Assembly: GCF_008386395.1 (NCBI RefSeq)
Contig: NZ_CP043761.1
Location: 1,922,001-1,986,000 of the forward strand
Direction: 5' to 3'
Length of the DNA: 64,000 nucleotides
Source of the DNA: Paenibacillus sp. 37
Lineage (GTDB): Bacteria; Bacillota; Bacilli; Paenibacillales; Paenibacillaceae
Below are positions 1 through 8,854 of the stretch, piece after piece. The translations under genes and the position numbers were made by a program. The notes below the pieces were generated by a model. It was not told where the DNA came from. It made no database searches and saw only the letters and a program-made list of their open reading frames with translations. Every line of letters starts with the position of its first letter. The first letter of the stretch is position 1.

Positions 1-872
1 TTCTGATGCTGTTGCCCACGCTGATCTTTTTTCTGATTAACTCGTATTTTCCGATGGTCGGCATCTATTATGCGTTCACCCGGTATGATTTTGAAGGCGG
101 ATTATTTGGTAGTCCATTTGTCGGTCTGGAGAACTTTAAGTTCCTGTGGCAATCCGGAATGCTGCTGAAGCTCACAACCAACACTGTGGGTTACAATCTC
201 GCCTTCATTATATTAGGAAACGGTCTGGCGATCTTCTGTGCGATCATGCTTAGCGAAATCCGGGGCAGGTTATTCAAAAAAATCACGCAATCCGTCATGT
301 TCTTGCCGTATTTCATCTCATTTGTACTATTGAGTGTAATCGCTTACAACATGTTTAACTACGAGTCGGGTTTTGTGAACACGGTGCTCAAACGTTTTGA
401 GGCCGGTCCAGTCGACATTTATAACACACCCTGGATCTGGGTGTTCCTGATCATCATCTTTTATCTGTGGAAAAATCTTGGATACAGCATGGTCATCTAT
501 CTGGCCGCCATAACGGGGATCAGTGACGAGTATTATGAAGCTGCCCGAATCGACGGGGCCAATATTTTTCAGCGGATCTGGTACATTACGGTACCGATGT
601 TGAAGCCAACCTTTGTCATCCTATTGTTGTTCTCGCTCGGCAGCATCATGAAGGGACAGTTTGACCTGTTCTATCAACTGATTGGCAACAACGGGGTGCT
701 ATACAACGCTACAGATATTATTGATACGTATGTGTATCGTTCTCTGAAAGTAACGTTTGATATCGGGATGGCAACGGCTGCTGGTCTCTATCAGTCCTTA
801 TTTGGATTCATTTTGATCATGACCGTCAACTATATTATCCGCAAAGTAAATGAGGACTACGCCTTGTTCTAG
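1..872 (+). CDS. Sugar ABC transporter permease, LplB-like (5' end cut off)
   Basis: Inner-membrane permease of a carbohydrate ABC importer. The frame is open from the first bases of the window, and the visible sequence already starts inside a membrane segment, so the real start lies upstream. About 289 residues are visible, with several hydrophobic segments. Near visible residues 178-198 is the cytoplasmic EAA loop (EAARIDGA followed by a VP pair) that docks on the ATPase subunit. The layout resembles Bacillus LplB/YtcP-type transporters, where two permeases are followed by a lipoprotein binding protein and the ATPase is shared from elsewhere. It lies 30 bp before the second permease. The substrate cannot be read from the sequence; oligosaccharides are usual for this family. 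Confidence 0.9.
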   Translation, partial: LMLLPTLIFFLINSYFPMVGIYYAFTRYDFEGGLFGSPFVGLENFKFLWQSGMLLKLTTNTVGYNLAFIILGNGLAIFCAIMLSEIRGRLFKKITQSVMFLPYFISFVLLSVIAYNMFNYESGFVNTVLKRFEAGPVDIYNTPWIWVFLIIIFYLWKNLGYSMVIYLAAITGISDEYYEAARIDGANIFQRIWYITVPMLKPTFVILLLFSLGSIMKGQFDLFYQLIGNNGVLYNATDIIDTYVYRSLKVTFDIGMATAAGLYQSLFGFILIMTVNYIIRKVNEDYALF

Positions 873-902
873 AACGCCCGCAGGGCAGGAGGGAGAACGA
901 TC

Positions 903-1832
903 ATGAACACGCCAATGAATACTCACACGCGTACGAATACTCGTCTCAGAGATTCGGAATTCACTTTCATGTTTCAACTGATTTCCTACAGCTTCATCAT
1001 CATTTTATCCATCATGTGCTTGCTACCGTTTCTGCTGATCCTATCCGGTTCATTCAGCAGCAACGAGTCCATTGTGAGGGATGGTTATCACCTCTTTCCA
1101 ACGGACTTTTCCCTGGAAGGTTACAAAATGGTGTTCAAATTCCCGACTCAGGTACTCAAAGCTTATGGGGTAACGGTCTTTACAACGGTGGTGGGGACTA
1201 CGCTAGGGCTGTTTCTCATCACGATGGCCGGATTTGTGCTCCAGCGTAAGGACTTTAAATATCGGAATACGTTCTCGTTTTTTATCTACTTCACAACCCT
1301 GTTCGGTGGGGGACTTGTGCCTTGGTACATTATGCTGGCGAACTACTTCAATCTCACAGATACGTACACCGTACTTATTTTCCCGGGGTTGATGACGCCA
1401 TTCCTCATTATCCTGATGAAAAACTTCATTCGCTCGGCAGTGCCGGATGAATTGATTGAGTCCGCCAAAATTGATGGAGCGAATGACTTCCGCATCTATT
1501 TCAGCATTGTGTTGAAACTGGCGATGCCTGGTATCGCCACCGTAGGTCTGTTCCTGGCATTGGGTTACTGGAATGACTGGTTTACCTCATCCCTCTTCAT
1601 TAACAACCCGGATATGTACCAACTGCAATTTTATCTCTACAACACGATGAACACGATTACATTCATTGACCAGATGGCGATTGGCACAGGGATCACACTC
1701 AGTCAGGATGTGCCTACGGAATCAACCAAGATGGCAATGGCTATCGTTGTAACGGGACCGATTTTGTTCCTGTATCCGTTTGTACAACGTTATTTTGTCA
1801 AAGGACTCACCATTGGTGCAGTGAAAGGTTAG
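903..1832 (+). CDS. Carbohydrate ABC transporter permease, YtcP-like
   Basis: Second permease of the sugar importer, 309 residues, typical length for the MalG/YtcP family. It has an N-terminal membrane segment (about residues 25-50), further hydrophobic segments, and an EAA-type loop (ESAKIDGAND, about 186-195). The ATG at 903 follows a GGAGGGAG ribosome site. It sits between the first permease and the binding-protein gene, so the three form one transport operon. No ATPase gene is visible nearby; as in related Paenibacillus systems a shared MsmX-type ATPase probably energises the transporter (inference). Confidence 0.9.
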   Translation: MNTPMNTHTRTNTRLRDSEFTFMFQLISYSFIIILSIMCLLPFLLILSGSFSSNESIVRDGYHLFPTDFSLEGYKMVFKFPTQVLKAYGVTVFTTVVGTTLGLFLITMAGFVLQRKDFKYRNTFSFFIYFTTLFGGGLVPWYIMLANYFNLTDTYTVLIFPGLMTPFLIILMKNFIRSAVPDELIESAKIDGANDFRIYFSIVLKLAMPGIATVGLFLALGYWNDWFTSSLFINNPDMYQLQFYLYNTMNTITFIDQMAIGTGITLSQDVPTESTKMAMAIVVTGPILFLYPFVQRYFVKGLTIGAVKG

Positions 1833-1938
1833 AACGTGAACACGCTGTGGGTGTCAGGCTGCTGGCATCATTTCCGGTCTGAAACATGGCGAGTCTGCGC
1901 TAACATATAAAGGTTCACCACAAAAAGGGAGGATGCGT

Positions 1939-3486
1939 ATGCGTAACAAAACAATTCGGCACCTGTCTCTGGTACTTGCCCTGATGTTGTTCGCCGGGGT
2001 ACTTGCCGCATGTAATAACGGTTCGGGGGGATCGACGCAAGGAAGCGAGCAGGGAGGAACATCCGGGAACAAAGGCGAGAAAGTCACGCTTCAATTTTAC
2101 ATGCTTGGGGATGCTCCGAAAGATCTGCCTGTTATTGAATCCGAGATCAATAAGCTGGCGGAGGCTGATCTGAACGTCAATGTGAAATTCAACTACACCT
2201 CATGGACCGACTGGGATCAAAAATATAAACTGCTGCTGTCTTCGGGACAGCCGATCGATCTGATCTTCACAGCGGATTGGACATTCTACCAGTCCTATGC
2301 CAAGAAGGGTGCGTTCCTGCCACTGGACGAAATGTTGCCTACAGCAGCGCCAGCACTGAAAGCTCATGTCCCTGATGACATGTGGAATGCTGTCAAAATC
2401 AATGACAAAATCTATACTGTTCCATCCACTTGGATTGAGTATGTAACCGAGGGGATTGCGTACCGTGAGGACTTGCGCGAGAAGTACAATCTTCCAAAAC
2501 CGGAATCATTGGAGACGCTTGAAGCGTATCTGGAGGGCATCAAAGCCAACGAACCCAATATGATTCCTATTGCGGATAGCAATGCCAACCATACCCATGG
2601 TATTCGTCAATTGACATCCAAGCTGGTTAATACAGCAGGTCAACTTCCATATGGACTGGATATTATGTATGACACACCATCAACCGTGACGTCCTACTGG
2701 GGATCCGCGCAACACCTGGAAGACCTGAAAACATACAAACGTTGGATGGATAAAGGATTTTTCCCGAAAAACGTACTGAATGTAAAAGATACATCCAACT
2801 CGTTGTTGCAAAATGGAAAAGCGGCTGTTGTTCTGTCTGGGGAAAACCCTAACAAATTTAATGCAGATGTAATCAAGGTGCAGTCTACGCATCCAGATTG
2901 GAAACTGGCTTATTTCCCTTACCCGAATGCAAAAGGGTTTGCACAACCGGTTCACCCGATCCACAATGGTTTTGCGATTCCGCGTAGCAGTAAAAACCCG
3001 GAAAAAGCATTGGCATTTTATGAGAAACTGGTGACAGATAAACGATATAACTGGTTGACTGAATACGGCGTTGAAGGCAAAAACTTCGAGGTAGATAATG
3101 GATACTACAAAATGGTCGGAGATGCACAAACAAACGGCTTCCCGCGTGAGGGCATGAATGGGTGGGCTTGGCGTAATCCGGAATTCATGCTCTATGATAA
3201 AACCTTTGATGACGTGCTGACCATGTTTGAAGATCTCGACAAAATCAAAAAGCCGGATATCTTTACAGGATTTGCTGAAGACTGGACTCCGTACCAAGCC
3301 GAGAAGGCTGCATTGGAACAAGTGGAAAAACAATATTTGTATCCGCTTAATGTAGGTTTGGTGGCAGACGTAGAGGCTGGATTGAACACATTTATGGAGA
3401 AGGCGAAGCAAGCAGGATTGGAAAAAATTCAGGCAGAATACACCAAGCAGTGGCAGGAGTACTTGGAGTCAACAGGCATTCAATAA
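1939..3486 (+). CDS. Extracellular solute-binding lipoprotein of the sugar ABC transporter
   Basis: Substrate-binding protein anchored to the outer face of the membrane. The N-terminus is a signal peptide ending in a lipobox with Cys at residue 25 (VLAAC), then a Gly/Ser-rich linker and a long family-1-type binding domain; 515 residues fits the YtcQ/LplA group. I place the start at the ATG at 1939, because GGGAGG at 1927-1932 abuts the upstream ATG at 1933 and leaves a normal 6-nt spacing for 1939. A strong terminator follows at 3507-3540, so this is the last gene of the operon. The sugar recognised is unknown. Confidence 0.9.
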   Translation: MRNKTIRHLSLVLALMLFAGVLAACNNGSGGSTQGSEQGGTSGNKGEKVTLQFYMLGDAPKDLPVIESEINKLAEADLNVNVKFNYTSWTDWDQKYKLLLSSGQPIDLIFTADWTFYQSYAKKGAFLPLDEMLPTAAPALKAHVPDDMWNAVKINDKIYTVPSTWIEYVTEGIAYREDLREKYNLPKPESLETLEAYLEGIKANEPNMIPIADSNANHTHGIRQLTSKLVNTAGQLPYGLDIMYDTPSTVTSYWGSAQHLEDLKTYKRWMDKGFFPKNVLNVKDTSNSLLQNGKAAVVLSGENPNKFNADVIKVQSTHPDWKLAYFPYPNAKGFAQPVHPIHNGFAIPRSSKNPEKALAFYEKLVTDKRYNWLTEYGVEGKNFEVDNGYYKMVGDAQTNGFPREGMNGWAWRNPEFMLYDKTFDDVLTMFEDLDKIKKPDIFTGFAEDWTPYQAEKAALEQVEKQYLYPLNVGLVADVEAGLNTFMEKAKQAGLEKIQAEYTKQWQEYLESTGIQ

Positions 3487-3506
3487 TTTGTAATTTTCTT
3501 CATAAA

Positions 3507-3540
3507 GAAAAGGTGCCTTCAAATCCGAAGGCACCTTTTC
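3507..3540 (+). terminator. Rho-independent terminator of the sugar transporter operon
   Basis: Perfect 14-bp inverted repeat (arms 3507-3520 and 3527-3540) with a 6-nt loop. The distal arm ends in TTTTC. It lies 20 bp after the binding-protein stop. Confidence 0.9.
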
Positions 3541-3626
3541 AATGTGGTTGCAGGCTTGTTTGAAGCCGTTGGTTAGAGGCATGATTGGATAAAGATTACG
3601 GGAAGCAGCACTTTATTTGGATAAAT

Positions 3627-4778
3627 TCATAAACGGGCCTCTTCTGCGGATGAAGGACGAACGTCCTCCAGCAGATCGATAATACTTTGAGCGCTCTGCA
3701 TCGGATGAACCTTGGCGATTTCGGCCAGATGACGTTTGCGTTTACGTACAACATCCGGGTAGTGATGCAACAGCTTGTTCATCCATTTGACCACTACGTC
3801 ATGCGAAGTTATGGGTTCTCCCAATCCTCTTGCCGTAAAATAATGGACGTTTTCTTCTTCCTGACCAGGTATAGGGTTGTGGAACAACATTGGAATTCCT
3901 TTGGCTAAGCCTTCACTGCATGTCATTCCCCCAGGTTTGGTGATCAGCAGGTCGGATACTTCCATCAATTTGTCCACTTCGTTAGTGTACCCCATAATAT
4001 GAATGTTTTCTTTGCGATACATGGGGTTCTGTTCCATGCTGATCCGTGCTTTATCATTGCGACCCAGACAAAAAATGATCTGAATATCTTCATGCCAGCG
4101 TGTCAGCAGCGGGTGGACCAGCTTGTCACTGAGCATTCCCCAGCCGCCACCCATCACCAGTACAGTAGGCATGTTCTTGAGGTTAAATCTGTTTCGAATC
4201 TCTTCTCGCCCGGGATGCTCCCAGAAATTTGGATGTACCGGAATGCCCGTGACTCGAATGTTGTCTGTAGGTACGCCGCGTAGCATTAGTTTGGACTTAA
4301 CCTCATCTGAAGAAACCAGATAAAGATCTACTTCACGGTTAATCCACGTCCCATGTGCATCATAGTCGGTGATGACTGTGCATAGGGGAACCTGTACACC
4401 CAGACGCTTCAGTCTGGATATGACAGCACTTGGAATCGGATGTGTACAGACGATTGCATCGGGACGTAACTGGCGCACAACGCTGCGTGTATGTGTATAG
4501 AACAGTTTATGCAGCGCCAGTGTTGTCAGCCTGTTTAATGATTTTTTATATTGGTGTCTGTATACGTATCCGACAAGTTTGGGTTGGTTGGTAACCGTTT
4601 TTTTGTATGCTGTTATAATCAGAGGTGCAACCTTGGGATTTAAGAAACTTCCCAGTTCAAGCACTTTTGTCTGCACGTCTGGCGAAAGCTTTCGCAAATT
4701 GCTGGACAGTGCATAGGCGGCTTGAGTATGACCCGTACCAAAGCCTTCAGATAATAGTAATACTCTTTTTTTCTCCAC
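3627..4778 (-). CDS. MGDG-synthase/UgtP-like glycosyltransferase (GT28)
   Basis: Membrane-associated glycosyltransferase of the MurG/MGDG-synthase fold, 383 residues. UgtP-type enzymes transfer glucose from UDP-glucose to diacylglycerol to make glycolipids and the lipoteichoic acid anchor. Visible motifs: GFGTGHTQA (12-20, N-terminal glycine-rich loop), a THP motif (112-114), MGGGWGM (209-215) and KPGGMTCSE (281-289, donor-binding region) followed by PGQEEEN (304-310). The start is a GTG at 4778 preceded by AGGTGA. The next gene on the same strand is a PAP2-type lipid phosphatase 50 bp upstream, so the pair may serve envelope lipid metabolism (inference). The exact acceptor cannot be read. 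Confidence 0.82.
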   Translation of the reverse strand: MEKKRVLLLSEGFGTGHTQAAYALSSNLRKLSPDVQTKVLELGSFLNPKVAPLIITAYKKTVTNQPKLVGYVYRHQYKKSLNRLTTLALHKLFYTHTRSVVRQLRPDAIVCTHPIPSAVISRLKRLGVQVPLCTVITDYDAHGTWINREVDLYLVSSDEVKSKLMLRGVPTDNIRVTGIPVHPNFWEHPGREEIRNRFNLKNMPTVLVMGGGWGMLSDKLVHPLLTRWHEDIQIIFCLGRNDKARISMEQNPMYRKENIHIMGYTNEVDKLMEVSDLLITKPGGMTCSEGLAKGIPMLFHNPIPGQEEENVHYFTARGLGEPITSHDVVVKWMNKLLHHYPDVVRKRKRHLAEIAKVHPMQSAQSIIDLLEDVRPSSAEEARL

Positions 4779-4828
4779 GCTTGCTTCACCTGTTCCTGCT
4801 AGGTTTTTCTGAGTCTAACATATCGGCT

Positions 4829-5356
4829 TTAAGACCAGAATGCAACTGTTGCAAGTGCGACTAAAGTACCTATTGTGGCACCTGCCAGAACATCGGAAGG
4901 ATAGTGTAATCCCAGATAAATTCGAGAGAATCCGACAATAAGGGCCACAGGCAACAATATTAGCAATAAGATCGGATCAGTGGTCATAAAGGGAACTGTG
5001 ACCGAAAAAATGGCAGTTGTGTGCCCTGAAGGAAACGAGTGATCCGTCAGGGGATTACGGAACGTAATTGTATCCGGCAAGGCCAGATAAGGTCTAATGC
5101 GGGGATACAATTTTTTCGCGATGGCTACAGGAATGTGGCTGATCGCAAGAGCGATACAAGCCTGGAGTCCTGTTGTGCTCCATGGGGCTGGAGCAAGCAG
5201 CCAGATTAACAAGGATATTGCAATAGAAGATGTTGCTCCACCCAGATGGGTGAAATAATACAGCCAAAAATTCATAAAACGATTATGAAGTCGGCCGTTG
5301 ATCCACATAAAAACATTTCGATCATAATCTTGAAACTTTAAGAATAAACGGCTCAT
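4829..5356 (-). CDS. PAP2-family membrane phosphatase (BcrC-like)
   Basis: Integral membrane phosphatase of 175 residues. All three PAP2 signatures are present: K81...R88-P89, the catalytic PSGH block (109-112, His112), and SR(134-135)...H141...D145. Members of this size are commonly undecaprenyl-diphosphate or phosphatidylglycerophosphate phosphatases, acting on the outer face of the membrane. AGGAGG precedes the ATG at 5356. It is the first gene of a two-gene minus-strand unit with the glycosyltransferase. Substrate is inferred from the family only. Confidence 0.85.
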   Translation of the reverse strand: MSRLFLKFQDYDRNVFMWINGRLHNRFMNFWLYYFTHLGGATSSIAISLLIWLLAPAPWSTTGLQACIALAISHIPVAIAKKLYPRIRPYLALPDTITFRNPLTDHSFPSGHTTAIFSVTVPFMTTDPILLLILLPVALIVGFSRIYLGLHYPSDVLAGATIGTLVALATVAFWS

Positions 5357-6067
5357 ATTGGCCTCCTGCCAGTCAGGCCGCCCGTAATGGCGGCATTATT
5401 TCCGGTGATTTTCTGCATCCGGTTTCGTCCTGATTAGTATATAACCGTTTTTCGTGAACTTGAGGTTATTTCAGGTATATGTTTATCATATTTTTAAATG
5501 TTGTCCTTTTCAAGAAGAACCCATGTAAAGAAAGTGAAATTCATGTTAAAGAGTGGATATATACCCATCTTAACTTTTTGACTTGGGTCAACCAAAAAAG
5601 ATACAATGATTCAACATGGCTGAAATGAGGTAAAAAAATGTGAGTTCTGTTTCAAACTTTTTGAGTTCTGTTTGCGTTATATGTTATAGAGCCTCTGACG
5701 AAGAATAACATGCTGATGAAAAAAGCAGGGACTTTAGAAATAAAAATCAAGTAAACGGCTGAAAATAAGATATAACAGGCATGAATGCGAGGTTGTGGTA
5801 TCACGAAGTGTCTATTCAGCGTTTAAAGATCACATTTCTGCTTCAAAAAGTGGAATTGGGGTTTTGACAAATGACTGAAAAGGATACAGAATCGATAAAG
5901 CAGCCAACTGATAGCAACCAAGCTTTGAAACATTGCCTGATATATTCACGTAGTACACAAAAGAACAGGGTCATATTCTGCAGATCAAAAAAAAAATAAA
6001 TTGCAGAATCAGGAAGAGAAATGCTTGAGTAAACTGGGTTTTGAAAAAAAGGGGGTAACAGAGAACG
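5357..6067. other. 711-bp AT-rich intergenic region, mostly leader of the GT2 gene
   Basis: No convincing gene here. It holds a promoter at 5578-5607, a 12-nt direct repeat (TGAGTTCTGTTT at 5641-5652 and 5662-5673, 21 bp apart), a second possible promoter (TTGACA 5864-5869, CAGAAT 5887-5892), and a hairpin with 8-bp arms (5975-5982 and 6002-6009) around an A-rich loop. A 44-codon ORF runs from ATG 5871 to 5999 with only a weak GGGG ribosome site; I do not call it a gene. Confidence 0.6.
5578..5607 (+). promoter_or_regulatory. Sigma-A-type promoter upstream of the GT2 gene
   Basis: TTGACT (5578-5583), 18-bp spacer, TACAAT (5602-5607). The -35 box is half of a short palindrome TTGACTTGGGTCAA (5578-5591), which could be an operator. 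If used, it gives a leader of about 450 nt before the GT2 start. Confidence 0.5.
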
Positions 6068-7306
6068 ATGTTGGACGCTATATTCGTCACGATGCAGGTC
6101 ATTCTGGCACTGCTAGCCGTGTACCAATTCACGTTTTCGCTGTTCGGTCTGATTAAGAAAAAGAAAAAGAAACATTATCCGGCGACAAAATCATTCGCTG
6201 TACTCGTCGCAGCACACAATGAGGAACAAGTCATTGGTGCCTTGATGGAGAACTTGAAACAACTTGATTATCCGGAAGATCTGTACGATGTGTTTGTCAT
6301 CTGTGACAACTGTACGGATGGAACGGCTCAAATTGTCAGAGAGCATGGATTAAACGCCTGTGTACGTACCAATGCCGATTTAAGAGGTAAAGGGTACGCC
6401 ATCGAATGGATGCTTAAGTACCTGTGGAAATTGCCACGTCAGTATGACGCAGTTGTTATGTTTGACGCGGATAACCTGGTTGACCGTAACTTCTTGCTTG
6501 AGATGAATGATGACTTGAACAATGGTTCGCGTGTTATCCAAGGATACATTGATACGAAAAATCCGGAGGATTCCTGGATTACTGCAGCTTATGGTGTATC
6601 TTACTGGTACATCAACCGTCTGTGGCAGTTGTCTCGTCATAACTTGAATATGGCGAATTTCCTCGGAGGAACCGGAATGTGCTTTGAGACCAACCTGTTG
6701 AAGGAAATTGGTTGGGGTGCAACAAGTCTGGTTGAGGATTTGGAGTTTACGATGCGCAGTGTGCAACGTAATGTGTATCCTGTTTTCAACTATGACGCCA
6801 AAGTATTTGATGAGAAGCCATTAACATTCAAAGCTTCAGCGAGACAACGTCTGCGCTGGATGCAAGGTCACTTTACAGTTGCGCGTAGATACTTCTTCCC
6901 GTTGCTATGGCAGTCCATTAAGGAAAGAAGCCTGGTGAAATTCGACCTTGCTATCTATGGAGCCAATGTCTATGTGGTGTTGCTTACGTTCCTGATGACG
7001 GCTGTGATGTGGGTAGACATGGCTATATTCAGTGGTCCGCACATTGCTAATATTTATGGATACTTCCCGCTATGGGTTGGGTTCGTGGCTATTGGTTTGA
7101 ACATTCTGACGTTCCTGTTGTCCATGGCGCTGGAGAAGGTTACCTTTGCCAAAGTTTATCTATATCTGATTTTGTTTCCGATCTACCTGCTGTCTTGGTA
7201 CCCGATTACGTTCTACGCTTTCTTTACGCAGAACAACAAACAGTGGAGCCACACTCAACATACACGTGTTGTACGGTTGGATGAGGTGCAAAGCAAACAA
7301 GGGTAA
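6068..7306 (+). CDS. Membrane processive GT2 glycosyltransferase
   Basis: Glycosyltransferase family 2 enzyme of 412 residues, similar in plan to poly-N-acetylglucosamine/cellulose synthase catalytic subunits. An N-terminal membrane helix (about 8-30) is followed by a basic stretch, then the cytosolic GT-A domain: AAHNEE (48-53), CDNCTDGT (79-86), the DAD metal motif (133-135), VED (222-224) and the QRLRW box (260-264) typical of processive enzymes. Several membrane helices follow to the C-terminus. It stands alone: no accessory synthase subunits, deacetylase or PilZ domain nearby. The product is unknown; an exopolysaccharide or glycolipid is likely. The ATG at 6068 follows a weak GGGGG ribosome site. 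Confidence 0.85.
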   Translation: MLDAIFVTMQVILALLAVYQFTFSLFGLIKKKKKKHYPATKSFAVLVAAHNEEQVIGALMENLKQLDYPEDLYDVFVICDNCTDGTAQIVREHGLNACVRTNADLRGKGYAIEWMLKYLWKLPRQYDAVVMFDADNLVDRNFLLEMNDDLNNGSRVIQGYIDTKNPEDSWITAAYGVSYWYINRLWQLSRHNLNMANFLGGTGMCFETNLLKEIGWGATSLVEDLEFTMRSVQRNVYPVFNYDAKVFDEKPLTFKASARQRLRWMQGHFTVARRYFFPLLWQSIKERSLVKFDLAIYGANVYVVLLTFLMTAVMWVDMAIFSGPHIANIYGYFPLWVGFVAIGLNILTFLLSMALEKVTFAKVYLYLILFPIYLLSWYPITFYAFFTQNNKQWSHTQHTRVVRLDEVQSKQG

Positions 7307-7328
7307 GGAACATGCATGCGATAATTTG

Positions 7329-7356
7329 TTGACATCTGATATCACAAATGTATAAT
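7329..7356 (+). promoter_or_regulatory. Promoter P1 of infC-rpmI-rplT
   Basis: TTGACA (7329-7334), 16-bp spacer, TATAAT (7351-7356): consensus sigma-A boxes. Confidence 0.75.
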
Positions 7357-7380
7357 TCACGAAAAATGTTGTGAAGAATG

Positions 7381-7409
7381 TTGACAATGTATTTCATGGG
7401 TGATATAGT
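7381..7409 (+). promoter_or_regulatory. Promoter P2 of infC-rpmI-rplT
   Basis: TTGACA (7381-7386), 17-bp spacer, TATAGT (7404-7409). A second sigma-A-like promoter in tandem, 53 bp after P1. Confidence 0.6.
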
Positions 7410-7583
7410 ATTCAAGTGCCTTAAAACGAATAGAAATGGAATCACAAGCAGAAGTCCGACTTCTCACCTGATCAACAAACATGTTGGCTGGTCAACGATC
7501 CCAATAATTTATGAAGTGTATACTCATGAAGAATTGTGTTGATTACAGGGATGTCGGTAGCTTGACCGGCATCCCTTTTATTT
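7410..7583 (+). promoter_or_regulatory. infC leader with terminator (probable L20 autoregulatory leader)
   Basis: The untranslated leader ends in a hairpin (arms 7548-7558 and 7565-7575, one G-U pair) followed by TTTTATTTTT, about 40 nt before infC. In Bacillus the infC-rpmI-rplT leader is an attenuator in which ribosomal protein L20 binding favours termination. Position, terminator and gene order match; the L20-binding fold itself was not modelled. Confidence 0.75.
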
Positions 7584-7622
7584 TTGTTTAACTGGATATT
7601 CAAAATGACCTGGAGGTGGACG

Positions 7623-8135
7623 ATTATTAGTAAAGATCACATGATTAATGATGAGATTCGGGCGAAGGAAGTACGCCTTGTCGGAGCTGAAGGAGAACAA
7701 ATTGGGATTACGCCCATTCGCGAAGCGCTGCAAATGGCGATTGACCTGAATTTGGATCTGGTCAATGTGGCACCACAGGCTAAACCGCCGGTGTGTCGTA
7801 TTATGGACTATGGCAAATTCCGCTATGAGCAACAAAAGAAAGATAAAGAAGCCCGTAAGAACCAGAAAATTGTTGATATTAAAGAAGTATGGTTCCGTTC
7901 CAATATTGAGGAGCACGATTATCAAACGAAGCTTCGTAATGTAGTTAAGTTTTTGAACGAAGGCGACAAAGTGAAATGTTCTGTTCGTTATCGCGGACGT
8001 GAAATTGCACATGCCGCGATTGGTCAACGGATTTTGGAGCGCGTTAAGGTAGAAGTTGCAGAACTTTGTACTGTTGAACGTCAACCAAAATTGGAAGGCC
8101 GCAGTATGATCATGATCTTGGCTCCTAAAGCCTGA
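7623..8135 (+). CDS. infC: Translation initiation factor IF-3
   Basis: IF-3 binds the 30S subunit, prevents premature 50S joining and checks start-codon and initiator tRNA pairing. About 170 residues, with the N-domain block INDEIRAKEVRLV, the linker region KPPVCRIMDYGKF and a C-domain ending in the ILAPK block. The frame is open further upstream to a TTG at 7584, but the conserved N-terminus (I)SKD and GGAGGTGG at 7612-7619 point to an ATT start at 7623 (or 7626). The rare ATT start is typical of infC, which is controlled by IF-3's own discrimination against such codons. First gene of the infC-rpmI-rplT operon. Confidence 0.96.
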   Translation: MISKDHMINDEIRAKEVRLVGAEGEQIGITPIREALQMAIDLNLDLVNVAPQAKPPVCRIMDYGKFRYEQQKKDKEARKNQKIVDIKEVWFRSNIEEHDYQTKLRNVVKFLNEGDKVKCSVRYRGREIAHAAIGQRILERVKVEVAELCTVERQPKLEGRSMIMILAPKA

Positions 8136-8159
8136 TAACATTGGAGGAGGAAACACAAA

Positions 8160-8363
8160 ATGCCTAAAATGAAAACACACAGCAGTTTGAAAGGACGCTT
8201 CAAAATTACCGGTTCCGGTAAGGTCCTTCGTTACAAAGCTCACAAAAACCACTTGCTTTCCCACAAATCCAAACGTGCTAAGCGCGTTCTGAACGGTAAC
8301 CCAGTTATGGCTGCCGGGGATGTTAGACGTTTGAAACAAGGTTTGGCTAACTTGAAAGGCTAA
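8160..8363 (+). CDS. rpmI: 50S ribosomal protein L35
   Basis: Small basic 67-residue ribosomal protein with the L35 pattern (MPKMKTH start, RYKAHKNH and SHKSKRAKR blocks). AGGAGG lies just before the ATG. It is the second gene of the operon, 24 bp after infC and 88 bp before rplT. The gap to rplT contains a short imperfect inverted repeat but no U-run. Confidence 0.96.
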   Translation: MPKMKTHSSLKGRFKITGSGKVLRYKAHKNHLLSHKSKRAKRVLNGNPVMAAGDVRRLKQGLANLKG

Positions 8364-8451
8364 TTCTAATTAGTACATTCCGTATGGGGGATCGGCTACG
8401 GCCGTACACATACCACGGATATATTTATATTTATTTGGGAGGTTCTTTAAT

Positions 8452-8811
8452 ATGGCAAGAGTAAAAGGCGGTTTTGTAGTACGTCGTCGTCATAAAAAGG
8501 TTTTGAAACTGGCAAGAGGTTATTTCGGTTCCAAACACCGTATCTTTAAAACAGCTAACGAGCAAGTAATGAAATCCCTGGTATACGCATACCGTGACCG
8601 TCGCAACACGAAACGTAACTTCCGCAGACTGTGGATCGTTCGTATCAATGCAGCAGCACGTATGAATGGTTTGTCTTACAACAAACTGATCCATGGTTTG
8701 AAACTTGCTGGTGTAGACATGAACCGCAAAATGTTGGCTGATCTGGCCGTTAACGACATCAATGCGTTCAACTCTTTGGCTACTGTAGCTAAAGGCAAAA
8801 TCAACGCTTAA
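8452..8811 (+). CDS. rplT: 50S ribosomal protein L20
   Basis: 119-residue L20: starts MARVKGG, is rich in Arg/Lys, and contains the conserved block around FIRS-like [16 protein letters not shown]20 is an early 50S assembly protein and, in Bacillus, the autoregulator of this operon through the leader upstream of infC. GGGAGG precedes the ATG. Last gene of the operon, followed by a terminator at 8824-8854. Confidence 0.97.
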   Translation: MARVKGGFVVRRRHKKVLKLARGYFGSKHRIFKTANEQVMKSLVYAYRDRRNTKRNFRRLWIVRINAAARMNGLSYNKLIHGLKLAGVDMNRKMLADLAVNDINAFNSLATVAKGKINA

Positions 8812-8823
8812 ATTGTATGATAC

Positions 8824-8854
8824 AAGCCGCCGTACCTATATGGCGGCTTTTTTT
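8824..8854 (+). terminator. Terminator after rplT
   Basis: 8-bp stem (8824-8831 with 8842-8849) followed by a run of T. Confidence 0.85.

Noticed and set aside
2680..3411. Antisense frame of 243 codons over the binding-protein gene
   Set aside because: Same reasons: mirror of a well supported gene, no upstream site.
5357..6067. Possible c-di-GMP riboswitch before the GT2 gene
   Set aside because: An exopolysaccharide-type gene would suit one, but no GEMM-like core is present.
7578..8339. 253-codon frame antisense to infC and rpmI
   Set aside because: Runs through two essential ribosomal operon genes with no ribosome site and no recognisable protein pattern.
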